Source: Streptomyces gardneri
GTDB taxonomy: Bacteria > Actinomycetota > Actinomycetes > Streptomycetales > Streptomycetaceae
Assembly: GCF_006539185.1 (NCBI RefSeq)
Contig: NZ_BJMN01000054.1
Span: forward strand, 1-64,000
Direction of reading: 5' to 3'
DNA: 64,000 bases
The translations under genes and the position numbers were made by a program. The notes under the pieces are model-generated. The model was not told the origin of the DNA and searched no databases. It was given only the letters and a program-made list of their open reading frames with translations. Positions within the stretch are counted from its first letter, which is position 1, and each line of letters opens with the position of its first letter. Below are positions 31,753 to 40,260 of this stretch, in pieces.

Positions 31753-33873
31753 ATGTGGTCGGGGCGCACAGATGCCTCGATCATAGATTTCGGAAGGAAT
31801 CCCCTTGAACACCTCAGCCCTGCCGGCCGGCGCCTCGCCGGCGCCGTCACGTTCGCTCTTGCGGTGACGGCCGGCACGGCGGCGACGACCGCGACCGCGC
31901 TCGCCGAGCCGCGGGCGGTGACCGCAGCCGCGTCGGAGCAGGGGGCGGAACTCTTCGCCCTCGGCGTCGACGAGATGCTGTACAGCTCGGGAGCGAACGG
32001 CTTCGTGACCGCCGCCCTGACCGCCGACGGTACGGACCTCACGTTCCGGTGGCGCCGGTCCGCGGACGGGGCCGCGACTCCCCTGACCTGGCCCCGCGAC
32101 CAGGGCGGCAGTCCCCTTGCGGACTCCGGCAGCGATCGCGTCGCCGTGCAGACGGGCAGGACCGCGTACCGGATCCTGGACATGGCGGGCGGCGCGCCCG
32201 TCGACATCGACACCAGCTCCGTAGGCCCGAGCGCGGATCTCTGGCAGCTGGCGGGGGACACGCTCGCGCTCGTCCGGTGGGGCGGGTCCATGCGCGACAG
32301 CCTGCACCTTGTCTCCAAGCCCGCCGGCACGGTCGTGCACCGCCAGGTGCGGGGCCTGCCTGCCGACGCAGACATCCTGAGGGTCGAGACGTCCCCCGCC
32401 GGCGTCCTCGTCGTCCGGTACGAGGGCACGGTCGGCGGCACCAAGGGGCGGCGTCTGGCCGTCGTGGACCTTGCGGGCGCGCAGGTCGTCGAGGACCGGG
32501 CCGTGCCCGGCTTCTACCCCAACTCCGGTATCGCGGTCTCGGCCACCCACCTGGCCTGGTCCGTGGCGGACTCCGAGGGCAACGTCACCCTGGTGACGGC
32601 CCGCCGCGGCACGACGGAGTCGACGCGGCACACGACCTTCCGGGTCAACGGCGACTATGCGCCGGTCTCCCTGCTGGGGGACTGGGCCGTGTACGAAGGC
32701 TCCAGGAGGGACCTCTCGGCCGTCTCCCTCAAGGACGGCACGACCGTCACCGGTCTCCTCGGCAAGGCAGGGGAACTGTCCGGGGCGGGCGACGGTCTGC
32801 TGGCGCAGGGCACGACGGCGGAGCGCGGCGCCGGCGTGTACCGGATCGGTCTCGGCGCGGACGGCCGGCCCGCCCCCACCCTCCTCGCGACCGAAGGTGC
32901 CAGGACGCCGGTCACCGTCGCGGACCAGCAGGTGCCCGCCACGGCCGGCTTCGCCACGGCCGGGTCGAAGGCGGTGCTCCGGTGGCGGCTCGGCCGGGGC
33001 GATGTGGTGGTGAGTCTCCAGCTGACCCACAAGGCGACGGGCAAGACCTGGGCCGGCGGCAGCCAGAGGCTCCTGGGGGCGGACACCGAGGCCGTCTTCT
33101 CCTGGGACGGGACCTTCTCCAACGGGACCGCCGCCCACAACGGCGCATACACGTGGAAGTTGGTCGTCTCGCCCCTCAATGGCTTCGGCGGTCGGGTCGA
33201 GCGGACCGGCACGCTGACGGTCGCCAGTGGCAGCGCACCGCACGACTACTCCGACACCGGCACCCCCACGCTGCTCGTGCGCGACGTGACGGGCCACCTC
33301 TCCTCGTACGACGTCCGGCAGTTCGTGGCGAAGCCGACGGGGGAGTGGGAGCGGACCGAGCGCGGCGGCGGCTGGAACGTGTACGACCGGCTGCTGTCCA
33401 CCGGGAACATCGACGCGACCCCGTACGCGGACGTCGTCGCCCGCGACAGGTCCGGTGTCCTGTGGCTCTACTCCGGCAAGGGCCGCTCCTTCGCCGCGCC
33501 GGTCCGGATCGGCGGCGGCTGGAACACGTACGACCTCCTCACCGGCCCCGGAAACCTCGGCGGCGCGGCAGTGGGCGACCTCCTCGCCCGTGACCGCGAC
33601 GGTGTCCTGTGGCTGTACCTCGGCAAGGGCGACGGTACGTTCGCGCCCCGGACGCGGGTCGGCGGCGACTGGGGTGCCTACGACCGGATCGTCAACATCG
33701 GTGACGTCGACCGGGACGGGCGTGCCGACCTGATCGCCGAGAGCGGCACCGAAGACTATGCCCTCCTCACCGTCTACAAGGGCACCGGCGACTGGAAGGC
33801 CCCCTTCCGCACCGGCACGGCTCTCAGCACCGGCGCCCCGTACGCGTACGGCGTCCGTCCCGCCATCTTCTGA
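31753..33873 (+). CDS. Secreted FG-GAP/VCBS-type repeat protein (first of tandem pair)
   Basis: 706-residue frame: hydrophobic export signal (AGAVTFALAVTAGTAATTAT, cleaved near ALAEPRA), a ~380-residue region probably forming a beta-propeller, a FlgD-like Ig module (VFSWDGTFSNGTAAHNGAYTW), then C-terminal FG-GAP-like repeats: GGGWNVYDRLL, DVVARDRSGVLWLYSGKG, DLLARDRDGVLWLYLGKGDG, DVDRDGRADLIAE. Asp-rich loops suggest calcium binding. The start is doubtful: ATG 31753 has no proper ribosome site, while GGAAGG with a 7-nt spacer precedes TTG 31805, which is in a different frame but would encode NTSALPAG, leading into the signal after a one-base shift. A frameshift near 31830 is possible. Paralogue of the next gene; function unknown. 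Confidence 0.75.
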   Translation: MWSGRTDASIIDFGRNPLEHLSPAGRRLAGAVTFALAVTAGTAATTATALAEPRAVTAAASEQGAELFALGVDEMLYSSGANGFVTAALTADGTDLTFRWRRSADGAATPLTWPRDQGGSPLADSGSDRVAVQTGRTAYRILDMAGGAPVDIDTSSVGPSADLWQLAGDTLALVRWGGSMRDSLHLVSKPAGTVVHRQVRGLPADADILRVETSPAGVLVVRYEGTVGGTKGRRLAVVDLAGAQVVEDRAVPGFYPNSGIAVSATHLAWSVADSEGNVTLVTARRGTTESTRHTTFRVNGDYAPVSLLGDWAVYEGSRRDLSAVSLKDGTTVTGLLGKAGELSGAGDGLLAQGTTAERGAGVYRIGLGADGRPAPTLLATEGARTPVTVADQQVPATAGFATAGSKAVLRWRLGRGDVVVSLQLTHKATGKTWAGGSQRLLGADTEAVFSWDGTFSNGTAAHNGAYTWKLVVSPLNGFGGRVERTGTLTVASGSAPHDYSDTGTPTLLVRDVTGHLSSYDVRQFVAKPTGEWERTERGGGWNVYDRLLSTGNIDATPYADVVARDRSGVLWLYSGKGRSFAAPVRIGGGWNTYDLLTGPGNLGGAAVGDLLARDRDGVLWLYLGKGDGTFAPRTRVGGDWGAYDRIVNIGDVDRDGRADLIAESGTEDYALLTVYKGTGDWKAPFRTGTALSTGAPYAYGVRPAIF

Positions 33874-33897
33874 TCCCAACCTCTCTCTAGGAACCTC

Positions 33898-36114
33898 GTG
33901 AAGCAGCAGTACGGCACCACCCGCCGCTTCGCCGTCGCTGTCGCCGTCACCCTCGCGGTGACCGGCGGCGGCCCGGCCGTCCCGGCGTTCGCCATGCCCC
34001 CCGCGGCGGCGCCCGCCGCCTCCGACGCCCCACGGGACGCGATCTCCGTGCCGCCCGGCACGGTCGCCCTTTCCGGCGGACCCACCGGCTACCTCACCCG
34101 CCACAAGGAGGGCGAGACCGAGGTCTACACGTGGACGCGGTACGCGGACGGGGTCCGGACCCGGCTGCCGGGCGGGAAGTACGAGGCGGACCCGGGCACG
34201 GACACCGTCGTCCGCATCGACGGCACGACCCGCACGTTCCTCGACATGGCGACGGGCGAGGAGCTGGTCTCGTACGACCTCGCCGCGCACGGCGAGACCG
34301 GTGACATCGTCTCCGTCGCGTACCGGGGGACCACGCTCGTCGTGGAACGACAGGTGGACGGGAAATGGGAGGTCCACCTGATCGACAAGGACGACCGGGG
34401 CCAGGACGTGGAACGGAAGGTGACCGGCCTGCCGGATACCTGGTGGTGGCGCGGTGAGCAGAACTCGGACCCGAGCACGCTGATGCTCCGTGGCTTCGTG
34501 AGCCCGGACGGGACGGGGGGACAGAACCTGGCCTTCGTGGACCTCGCCACGGCCTCGGTGACGGCGACCCACGCCGTCCTGAACGCCGCGAACTGGATCA
34601 CCCCTGTCGCCGGCTCCCGGACCCGCGCGGTGTGGCAGGAGAGGGACGCCACCGGGAAGACGGTCCTGGCGGTGGCCCGGCGTGACTCCCCCGAGGTCGC
34701 CCGCACCACCTGGGCGAGGGAGGCGAGAGGGAATCCGCTGGCCTTCGGAGTCACGGACGACTGGGTCGTGTACGGCAACTCCTGGGCCTTCGGTGCCTGG
34801 AACGCCGAGGGACTGCGCGACCTGACCGCCCGTTCGCTGACGACGGACGAGACCTTCCCGCTCCTCGCGCACGCCACCTCCGTCGTCCAGGCCGCCGACG
34901 GCGGTCTGATCGCGACCGGCGGCACGGTCGAGCACGGCGAGGGGGTGTACCGGATCACGCCCGGCGCGAACGGCGGCCGGCCGGCCGTGTCCGTTCTGGC
35001 GACCACCGGCGTCCCGACCGCCCTCACCGCACGGTCCGAGCCCCAGGCGCCGTCCGGCGTGGTCGACCTCGACGCGGCGGACGGGAAGGTGCCGTTCAGC
35101 TGGACGCTCGACAGGCCCGGCGCTCTCGTCACCCTCAAGGTGGTCCACACGGCCTCGCGTGCGACCGGCACCCTCAGGACCTGGCAGGAACCGGGGGGAC
35201 CGAGCGAGTTCCGGCTCGACTGGGACGGGTTCCTTAGCAAGTTCCCGGCCTACGCGGGCGCGTACACGTGGACGATGACGGCCGAGCCCCGCAACGGCAT
35301 CGGTCCGGCCGTCGAGCGCACCGGCTCGTTCGTCGTCGCCCCGCGCGCACCGAGCCGGCACGACTTCGACGGCAACGGCTCGCCCGACGTCTTCGGCCGC
35401 TCCTCGCTCGGCTTCCTGTACCTGTACGACGTGGGCCAGCTCCGGCAGCTGACGCACGACGAACCGGCGCGGCGGACCCTCATCGGCGGCGGCTGGAACG
35501 CGTACGACCAGATCGTCCGCCGCAGCACGGGACTCGTCGCCCGTGACAAGGACGGCGTCCTCTGGTCGTACGAGGGCAAGGGCGGCGGCACCCTCACCCC
35601 CCGCAAGCGCGTCGGCGGAGGCTGGAACGTCTACGCCAAGCTCACCAGCGGCTCCGACCTCACCGGCGACGGCCGCGACGACCTCGTCGCGACCGACAGG
35701 GCGGGCGTCCTCTGGCTCCATCCGGCCAGGGCCGACGGCACTTTCGCCGCACGCAGGAAGGTCGGCGGCGGCTGGGGCGTCTACCACCAGATCGCCGCCA
35801 CCGGGAACATCGGCGGCGCCGCCGCCAGTGACGTCGTCGCCCGCGACAAGGACGGTGTCCTCTGGCTCTACCTCGGCAAGGGCGACGGCACGTTCGCGCC
35901 CCGGTCGAAGATCGGCGGTGGCTGGCGCAATCTCAGGGTCATCGGCGCGGGTGACGTCGACGGCGACGGCAAGAACGATCTGGTCTCCGTCAACTGGGCG
36001 GACTACAGCCCCACCTACCTGGGCATCCGCCGGGGAACGGACCAGTGGAAGACCCCGTTCGAGGCTGTCTTGAGCCCCAGCGGCCAGTTCCTGGACGTAC
36101 CCCCGCTGTTCTGA
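33898..36114 (+). CDS. Secreted FG-GAP/VCBS-type repeat protein (second of tandem pair)
   Basis: 738-residue secreted protein with signal residues 1-35 (RRFAVAVAVTLAVTGGG). Architecture mirrors the preceding gene: N-terminal probable beta-propeller, FlgD-like Ig segment (FRLDWDGFLSKFPAYAGAYT), then FG-GAP-like repeats HDFDGNGSPDVFGR, GGGWNAYDQIV, LVARDKDGVLWSYEGKGGG, DLTGDGRDDLVATDRAGVLW, DVVARDKDGVLWLYLGKGDG and DVDGDGKNDLVSV. The last repeats are nearly identical in both genes, indicating tandem duplication. It starts only 24 bp after its paralogue, so they form an operon. Such proteins often bind carbohydrate or act in adhesion; no catalytic motif is visible. Confidence 0.85.
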   Translation: MKQQYGTTRRFAVAVAVTLAVTGGGPAVPAFAMPPAAAPAASDAPRDAISVPPGTVALSGGPTGYLTRHKEGETEVYTWTRYADGVRTRLPGGKYEADPGTDTVVRIDGTTRTFLDMATGEELVSYDLAAHGETGDIVSVAYRGTTLVVERQVDGKWEVHLIDKDDRGQDVERKVTGLPDTWWWRGEQNSDPSTLMLRGFVSPDGTGGQNLAFVDLATASVTATHAVLNAANWITPVAGSRTRAVWQERDATGKTVLAVARRDSPEVARTTWAREARGNPLAFGVTDDWVVYGNSWAFGAWNAEGLRDLTARSLTTDETFPLLAHATSVVQAADGGLIATGGTVEHGEGVYRITPGANGGRPAVSVLATTGVPTALTARSEPQAPSGVVDLDAADGKVPFSWTLDRPGALVTLKVVHTASRATGTLRTWQEPGGPSEFRLDWDGFLSKFPAYAGAYTWTMTAEPRNGIGPAVERTGSFVVAPRAPSRHDFDGNGSPDVFGRSSLGFLYLYDVGQLRQLTHDEPARRTLIGGGWNAYDQIVRRSTGLVARDKDGVLWSYEGKGGGTLTPRKRVGGGWNVYAKLTSGSDLTGDGRDDLVATDRAGVLWLHPARADGTFAARRKVGGGWGVYHQIAATGNIGGAAASDVVARDKDGVLWLYLGKGDGTFAPRSKIGGGWRNLRVIGAGDVDGDGKNDLVSVNWADYSPTYLGIRRGTDQWKTPFEAVLSPSGQFLDVPPLF

Positions 36115-36526
36115 CTCCGGCCCCCGGGCCCCCCGGCGGTCGGCAGGACGAGGAGGCCGCGACCTGCCTGGGGGGCCGTCGGCCGTCGGCCGCGTCTGAG
36201 AGGACTCGCGTTGACGGCGGGACGGCGTCGCATGCGCGTGAGGTGGCGTCAGAACCCTTGCAGGACATGAGAATTGCCGACGGTTCCAAGCGTTCGCGCG
36301 CCCCCTGCGCACAACCCTGCACCAGGCTCGCGCGCTCGCCCGAAGGGGCGGGGGAGGGCCGCGAAAACGCACGTCGGGGCGCAATCGCCCGATCGGTGAT
36401 TCTTCTCCTCCGCACGGAGTAGAAGGCCTTGTCGCGCCGTGTGCCGACGTGCGTCCCTATGTCCTGCCGCCAGGCGGAGCCGCACAGTCGCTCCGCGGTC
36501 CGCCGCGGCGCGAAAGGACGCGTTGC
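36115..36526. promoter_or_regulatory. 412-bp intergenic region upstream of the contractile injection gene run
   Basis: Gap between the FG-GAP gene and the first gene of the CIS run, all genes pointing right, so it should hold a terminator and the CIS promoter. GC-rich partial dyads lie in the first 80 bp (CCCCGGGCCCCCCGG region). At 36403-36424 TTCTCCTCCG, CA, CGGAGTAGAA forms a near-perfect 10-bp dyad, a candidate operator or leader hairpin. No gene is convincing here. Confidence 0.45.
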
Positions 36527-37330
36527 ATGGGTGCCATCCAGGACCGGGCCATGGCCCGGCTCGCCGATCCGGTCTTACTCGGCGCGCTGCTCGAACCCCG
36601 GGCCCGGTTTCTCGTCGAGCGGACCCATGAGCTGGAGCACGAGCGGATCGACTCGGTGGCTGCGCTGCGGGTCCGGAAGGTCACGGCCCAGTGGCCGGTC
36701 TTCCCGCTCGACGCCCGCCGGGGCACCTGGAGTCAGGTCGTCCCGGGCACGACCCTGTCCGACTTCCGCTGGGAGGGCGAGACGGCCGACCCGGTGTGGA
36801 TCGACGTGCTCGCCGAGCTGGAGATCGACATCGTCGCCGAGACCGACCCCGGCGGCCTCGACTCCCTCGTGGTCAAGGCCGTCGACGCGTACGACACCCT
36901 CGACGAGTTCCGCGACCAGTTCCGCTTCCTGGACCTGGACGCGTTCATGCGCAGCCATGGCCTCGTCACCGTGGAGGACCTGCGCGAGTCCGGCGAGTAC
37001 CTCCGTACCGAGGTGAAGTTGCGCCGGCCGCCCGTCTTCGACCCGGGGCACCCCGCCAACCGGCGGACCGTCGCCGTGGACGCCGCCGTGGTCGTCGGCG
37101 CCACCGACGACGTCGCGGGAGCGGTACGGGCGGCCCGGCTGGTCGCCGCCGCGGCCCGTGACCGTCCGCTGCCGCCGGGGTCCTTCGGGGTGCGCGTCGC
37201 GCCGTACGCGCTCGTCGCCGCCTTCCCCGCCCCCGTACCGCTGCCGCCGCCCGCCGAGCCGGGGCTCACCCGGGCGCAGATCGAGAGTCTGCTGGAGGGC
37301 GCGGGCATGGCGGCGGTGTTCCTGACCTGA
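36527..37330 (+). CDS. Unknown first gene of the contractile injection run
   Basis: 267-residue soluble protein I cannot assign. N-terminal helix (IQDRAMARLADPVLLGALLE, LVERTHELEHERIDSVAALR), a middle acidic beta/alpha part (WIDVLAELEIDIVAETDPGG, DTLDEFRDQFRFLDLDAFM) and an Ala/Val-rich C-terminus. ATG 36527 follows GAAAGGA; the frame is open to 36449. It precedes the sheath by 83 bp on the same strand. Position suggests a terminator/cap, chaperone or regulatory component of the injection device; this rests on context only. Confidence 0.55.
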   Translation: MGAIQDRAMARLADPVLLGALLEPRARFLVERTHELEHERIDSVAALRVRKVTAQWPVFPLDARRGTWSQVVPGTTLSDFRWEGETADPVWIDVLAELEIDIVAETDPGGLDSLVVKAVDAYDTLDEFRDQFRFLDLDAFMRSHGLVTVEDLRESGEYLRTEVKLRRPPVFDPGHPANRRTVAVDAAVVVGATDDVAGAVRAARLVAAAARDRPLPPGSFGVRVAPYALVAAFPAPVPLPPPAEPGLTRAQIESLLEGAGMAAVFLT

Positions 37331-37413
37331 CGCGACCGCCGCCCACAAGGCCCGTCCGGGCCACCGGCCGGCGAGCCCGAACACCGTCCCCGTTCCGGAA
37401 GGAAGCAGGTCCC

Positions 37414-38547
37414 ATGCCCGACACTCCCGTCCGCTACGTCCGCGTCAAGACCGGGGGCGTCCCCTTCGCCCCCGCCGTCCGCGCCTATGGCAACGTCGGC
37501 ATCATCGGCGTCGCGACCCCGCCGGCCAACCCGCCCTCGGACTTCCTCCCGGCCAATGTCCCCACGCTGTTCACCGACGTCAACGAGGCCCGCAGGATCG
37601 CCGCCGGGCCCCTCGGCGACGCCATCGCGACGGCCCTCGTCCAGGAGCCGGGACCCAGCGAGGTCTGGGGCGTACGGCTCGCCCAGGCCAACACCTACGA
37701 CGACGCGCTCGCCAAGATGGGCACCGTCAACGTGCAGCTGGTCCTCTTCGCCGGCACCGCACTGTCCGTCAGCACCCCGACGGGCGGCCAGCCGACGCCC
37801 ACCCCCGCCATCGTGAAGCTGGCCGAGCACGTTGACGCCCCTGTGGCCGACGGCATGGAGCGCATCGGCGTCGCGATGCTCGCCAAGGGCGCAGCCGACC
37901 CCGCCGTGGTGGTCGGCAGCCTTGTCAGCGAGCGCATGGTGTACGTGGCGCACAAGAGCAACGAGGACGTCGCCGCGGCCGTCGCCGGCACCATCGCGGG
38001 CTACGAGCCGCACGTCTCGCTGCTCCTGAAGAAAGTCAAGGTGAGTTCCGAGCCGTTCTCCGCCCAGGAACTCGTCAAGCTGAACGGCTCCGAGGGCGCG
38101 GACACCGGCGGCCCCGCCGGCCAGGGCGTCAACTGGCTCGTCGACCCTCCGCTCATCCCGGGCGCCGGGGTCTATCTCGGCGAGGGCTACACGGGCAGCC
38201 CCGGAGACAAGAAGTACATCGACATCGTCCGCACCGTCGACGACATCACGTTCCGGCTCAAGGCCCGGCTCATCGGCACCATCGGCAACCTCCGGATCAG
38301 CCGCTCCGGCCTGCGCGGACTCGTCGCCGAGATGGAGACCGTCCTCGAACCCCTGCGCAGGGCCGAGGTCATCGAGGAGTACGAGATCGTCGTCCCCATC
38401 CTCGCCCTGCTCGACAAGCCGCAGCGCACCCCTGTCGAGGACCGGCTCGTCCAGGACGCGCAGACCGAGCGCGCCGCCGAGGCCATGGTGCGGGTCGACT
38501 ACGCGGGAGCGATCCACCGCATCAACATCACGCTCAAGTTCGACTAA
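37414..38547 (+). CDS. Contractile tail sheath protein
   Basis: 377-residue phage-tail-sheath family protein. VKTGGVPFAPAVRAYGNVGI and VATPPANPPSDFLPANVPTLF give the N-terminal arm; NVQLVLFAGTAL and the VAMLAKGAADPAVVVGSLV core follow. The C-terminal sheath domain shows RTVDDITFRLKARLIGTIGN, VEDRLVQDAQTERAAEAMV and a final beta strand IHRINITLKFD used for the handshake between subunits. GGAAGGAAG precedes ATG 37414. It is short for a sheath, lacking surface-exposed insertion domains, as in non-phage contractile injection systems. Confidence 0.9.
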   Translation: MPDTPVRYVRVKTGGVPFAPAVRAYGNVGIIGVATPPANPPSDFLPANVPTLFTDVNEARRIAAGPLGDAIATALVQEPGPSEVWGVRLAQANTYDDALAKMGTVNVQLVLFAGTALSVSTPTGGQPTPTPAIVKLAEHVDAPVADGMERIGVAMLAKGAADPAVVVGSLVSERMVYVAHKSNEDVAAAVAGTIAGYEPHVSLLLKKVKVSSEPFSAQELVKLNGSEGADTGGPAGQGVNWLVDPPLIPGAGVYLGEGYTGSPGDKKYIDIVRTVDDITFRLKARLIGTIGNLRISRSGLRGLVAEMETVLEPLRRAEVIEEYEIVVPILALLDKPQRTPVEDRLVQDAQTERAAEAMVRVDYAGAIHRINITLKFD

Positions 38548-38558
38548 GGAGCCGCCCC

Positions 38559-38951
38559 ATGTCCGACTGGAACACCCGGCTGGAAGTGAAACTCGCCGGC
38601 CGGACGATCTCGCCGATCACCAACTTCTCCCCGTCGTTCAACGTGCCCCACACGGTGATCCACAGCCTGGAGGCGGACGGCGTCGGTTATGTGCGCCAGC
38701 CCTTCACCTTCACCTTCACCCTGACCATCCCCGCCATCGCGTCGGCCGTCGCCGACCTCACCGAACTCGCGGTCAACGGAGGCGAGTTCGCCATCGCGGT
38801 CGCCGAGAAGAAGGGGAACGACTGGGCGTTCTCCTCGCTCAAGTTCAGCCGCTGCGTGGTCAGCGCCGCCCAGCCCAGCAACATCACCGTCGACGGCGTC
38901 CCCCAGGCCACCTTCACCTGCATGGCCCTCAACGTCGGTGTGGAGGACTGA
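38559..38951 (+). CDS. Tail tube protein
   Basis: 130-residue protein: beta strands LEVKLAGRTISPITNFSPSF, FTFTFTLTIPAIASAVADLT and NITVDGVPQATFTCMALNVG, a compact tube fold as in gp19/Hcp-like rings. It lies 11 bp after the sheath and is the only tube gene in the run; many non-phage CIS carry two or three. It should form the inner tube ejected by sheath contraction. Confidence 0.78.
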   Translation: MSDWNTRLEVKLAGRTISPITNFSPSFNVPHTVIHSLEADGVGYVRQPFTFTFTLTIPAIASAVADLTELAVNGGEFAIAVAEKKGNDWAFSSLKFSRCVVSAAQPSNITVDGVPQATFTCMALNVGVED

Positions 38952-38953
38952 CC

Positions 38954-39223
38954 ATGACGTCCGATGACGATCACGCCCTGCCGTCCGCCGCCGGTGACCG
39001 GGTCGAGCGCACCGGGATCGCCCTCGTCCACGAGGGCGAGTACATCGTGCCCGCCCCCGGCAGCGAGGCCGTGGTGTCCCACCGGAGCGACGCCGGCCAG
39101 GTCGTGCACTACCACTTCCCCGTGGAGGTGGAGGTGGTCGGCGCCCTCCAGGAGCACCACGTCCGGCGGATCGCCGCCCACGTCTTCGAGGAACTCGACC
39201 GTGAACTCGGCAGCCGGGGGTAG
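38954..39223 (+). CDS. 89-residue protein resembling the C-terminal end of tape-measure proteins
   Basis: Small protein with VHEGEYIVPAPGSEAVVS followed by VHYHFPVEVEVVGALQEHHV and an amphipathic tail (RRIAAHVFEELDRELGS). Tape-measure proteins typically end with such a G-E-x-I-V-P block, a beta strand and a helix. No long helical rod is present, and no other gene in the run could supply one. It starts 2 bp after the tube stop. Role inferred: tube-baseplate connector or a vestigial ruler. Confidence 0.5.
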   Translation: MTSDDDHALPSAAGDRVERTGIALVHEGEYIVPAPGSEAVVSHRSDAGQVVHYHFPVEVEVVGALQEHHVRRIAAHVFEELDRELGSRG

Positions 39224-39226
39224 CCG

Positions 39227-39727
39227 GTGGCGGACAAGGTGCTCGTCGGCACGATCCCCCTGCTGTACGTGCAGAGCATCACCATGACCGAGGGGTACCG
39301 GGTCGAACGGATCCTGGGCAGCAGGTTCTCCCAGGCCACCCAGCCGTCCACGAAGACCCTGACCATCGAGGCGGTGCTGCTCGGCCCGGACCGGTTCGCG
39401 ACGAAGAAGGCCCTGGAGGTACTCGCGCTCACCTCGCGGGCGCTGCTCTCCGCCGCGGGCCCGACCCTCGCCGCCACCGGCATCCCCGTCGTCTGCGGGC
39501 TCACGCTCAGCCTCGACATGCAGATCACCGACCTGCGCTTCGCGCAGAGCGTGCAGAAACGGGACGCCTTCGACCTGTCCATGACCCTCCAGTACGTGCC
39601 CCGCTCCAGCCTGAGCGCGCTGGCCGGCGAGATCGCCGACATGGCGCTCGCCGCCGGGAGCGCCGGCGTCCCCTCCGTACCCGCCCCCGGAGCCGTACCC
39701 CGCTCACCCGGCCCGCCGCTCTTCTGA
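39227..39727 (+). CDS. Baseplate/tube-initiator adaptor-like protein
   Basis: 166-residue protein starting at GTG 39227, 3 bp after the previous stop. Beta-rich: VGTIPLLYVQSITMTEGYRV, RILGSRFSQATQPSTKTLTI, DAFDLSMTLQYVPRSSL. The place in the run (after tube and mini tape protein, before plug and hub) is where gp53/LysM-type tube-initiator proteins usually sit, but no LysM motif is visible. Family not recognised with certainty; structural role inferred from synteny. Confidence 0.55.
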   Translation: MADKVLVGTIPLLYVQSITMTEGYRVERILGSRFSQATQPSTKTLTIEAVLLGPDRFATKKALEVLALTSRALLSAAGPTLAATGIPVVCGLTLSLDMQITDLRFAQSVQKRDAFDLSMTLQYVPRSSLSALAGEIADMALAAGSAGVPSVPAPGAVPRSPGPPLF

Positions 39728-39738
39728 GCCCGGGCACC

Positions 39739-39802
39739 CGGATGCGCCCCCAACCGGATGCGCCCCCAACCGGATGCGCCCCCAACCGGATGCGCCCCCA
39801 AC
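39739..39802. repeat. Four perfect tandem copies of a 16-bp repeat
   Basis: The unit CGGATGCGCCCCCAAC occurs four times head to tail at 39739-39754, 39755-39770, 39771-39786 and 39787-39802, then decays into CGGATGAGCGCC, CGGATGTGCC and related pieces to about 39840. It fills the only sizeable gap (170 bp) inside the injection gene run. The unit is not a multiple of three, so it is unlikely to be coding. Confidence 0.9.
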
Positions 39803-39897
39803 CGGATGAGCGCCGCCACCCGGATGTGCCGCGCCACCCCGATGAGCCCCAGCACCCCGGAAAACGCCGTCCCCGCCCCGTCCCGAGAGGAGGCCCG

Positions 39898-40260
39898 ATG
39901 CAGGCGAGTCTGCCCGTCGACGCCGACGAAGGCTTTCCGCAGTCCTTCCGGCTGCGCTTCGGCGAGCACGTCTACCGGATCGAGCTGTACGTCAACGCGG
40001 CCGAGGAGACGGTCGAGGAGACGGCGGCCGCGGGCGGCGTCCTCGACCTGCTCGGCGGAGGCCCGTTCCTCGTGGTCGCCGTGGCCCGCGAGGAGCCCGG
40101 CGGACTCGTCCCGCTGCTGCGCCGCAAGGCCGTCCGCGACCTGCCCTGCCCGGCCGGCGAACTCCGGCTCGTCTTCCGGGAGGCCCTCGTCGACGTCCGC
40201 AACCTCAACGGCACCGGCAGCTACGGCTCGAAGGTCCTCGCGGGGGTGTCCGCCCCATGA
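39898..40260 (+). CDS. Baseplate plug-like protein
   Basis: 120-residue beta protein: FRLRFGEHVYRIELYVNAAE, GPFLVVAVAREEPGGLVPLL and LVFREALVDVRNLNGTGSYG. The size, strand-loop-strand pattern and position before the hub resemble small phage baseplate plug proteins (gp76-like). GAGAGGAGG precedes ATG 39898. The stop overlaps the hub-spike start (ATGA). Family call is tentative. Confidence 0.55.
   Translation: MQASLPVDADEGFPQSFRLRFGEHVYRIELYVNAAEETVEETAAAGGVLDLLGGGPFLVVAVAREEPGGLVPLLRRKAVRDLPCPAGELRLVFREALVDVRNLNGTGSYGSKVLAGVSAP

Noticed and set aside
31153..36384. A 1743-codon open frame on the minus strand opposite the small lipoprotein and both FG-GAP genes
   Set aside because: It is antisense to three well-supported secreted proteins and arises from the high GC third-position bias. 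Its product is low-complexity Arg/Gly/Val/Asp-rich text without domains.
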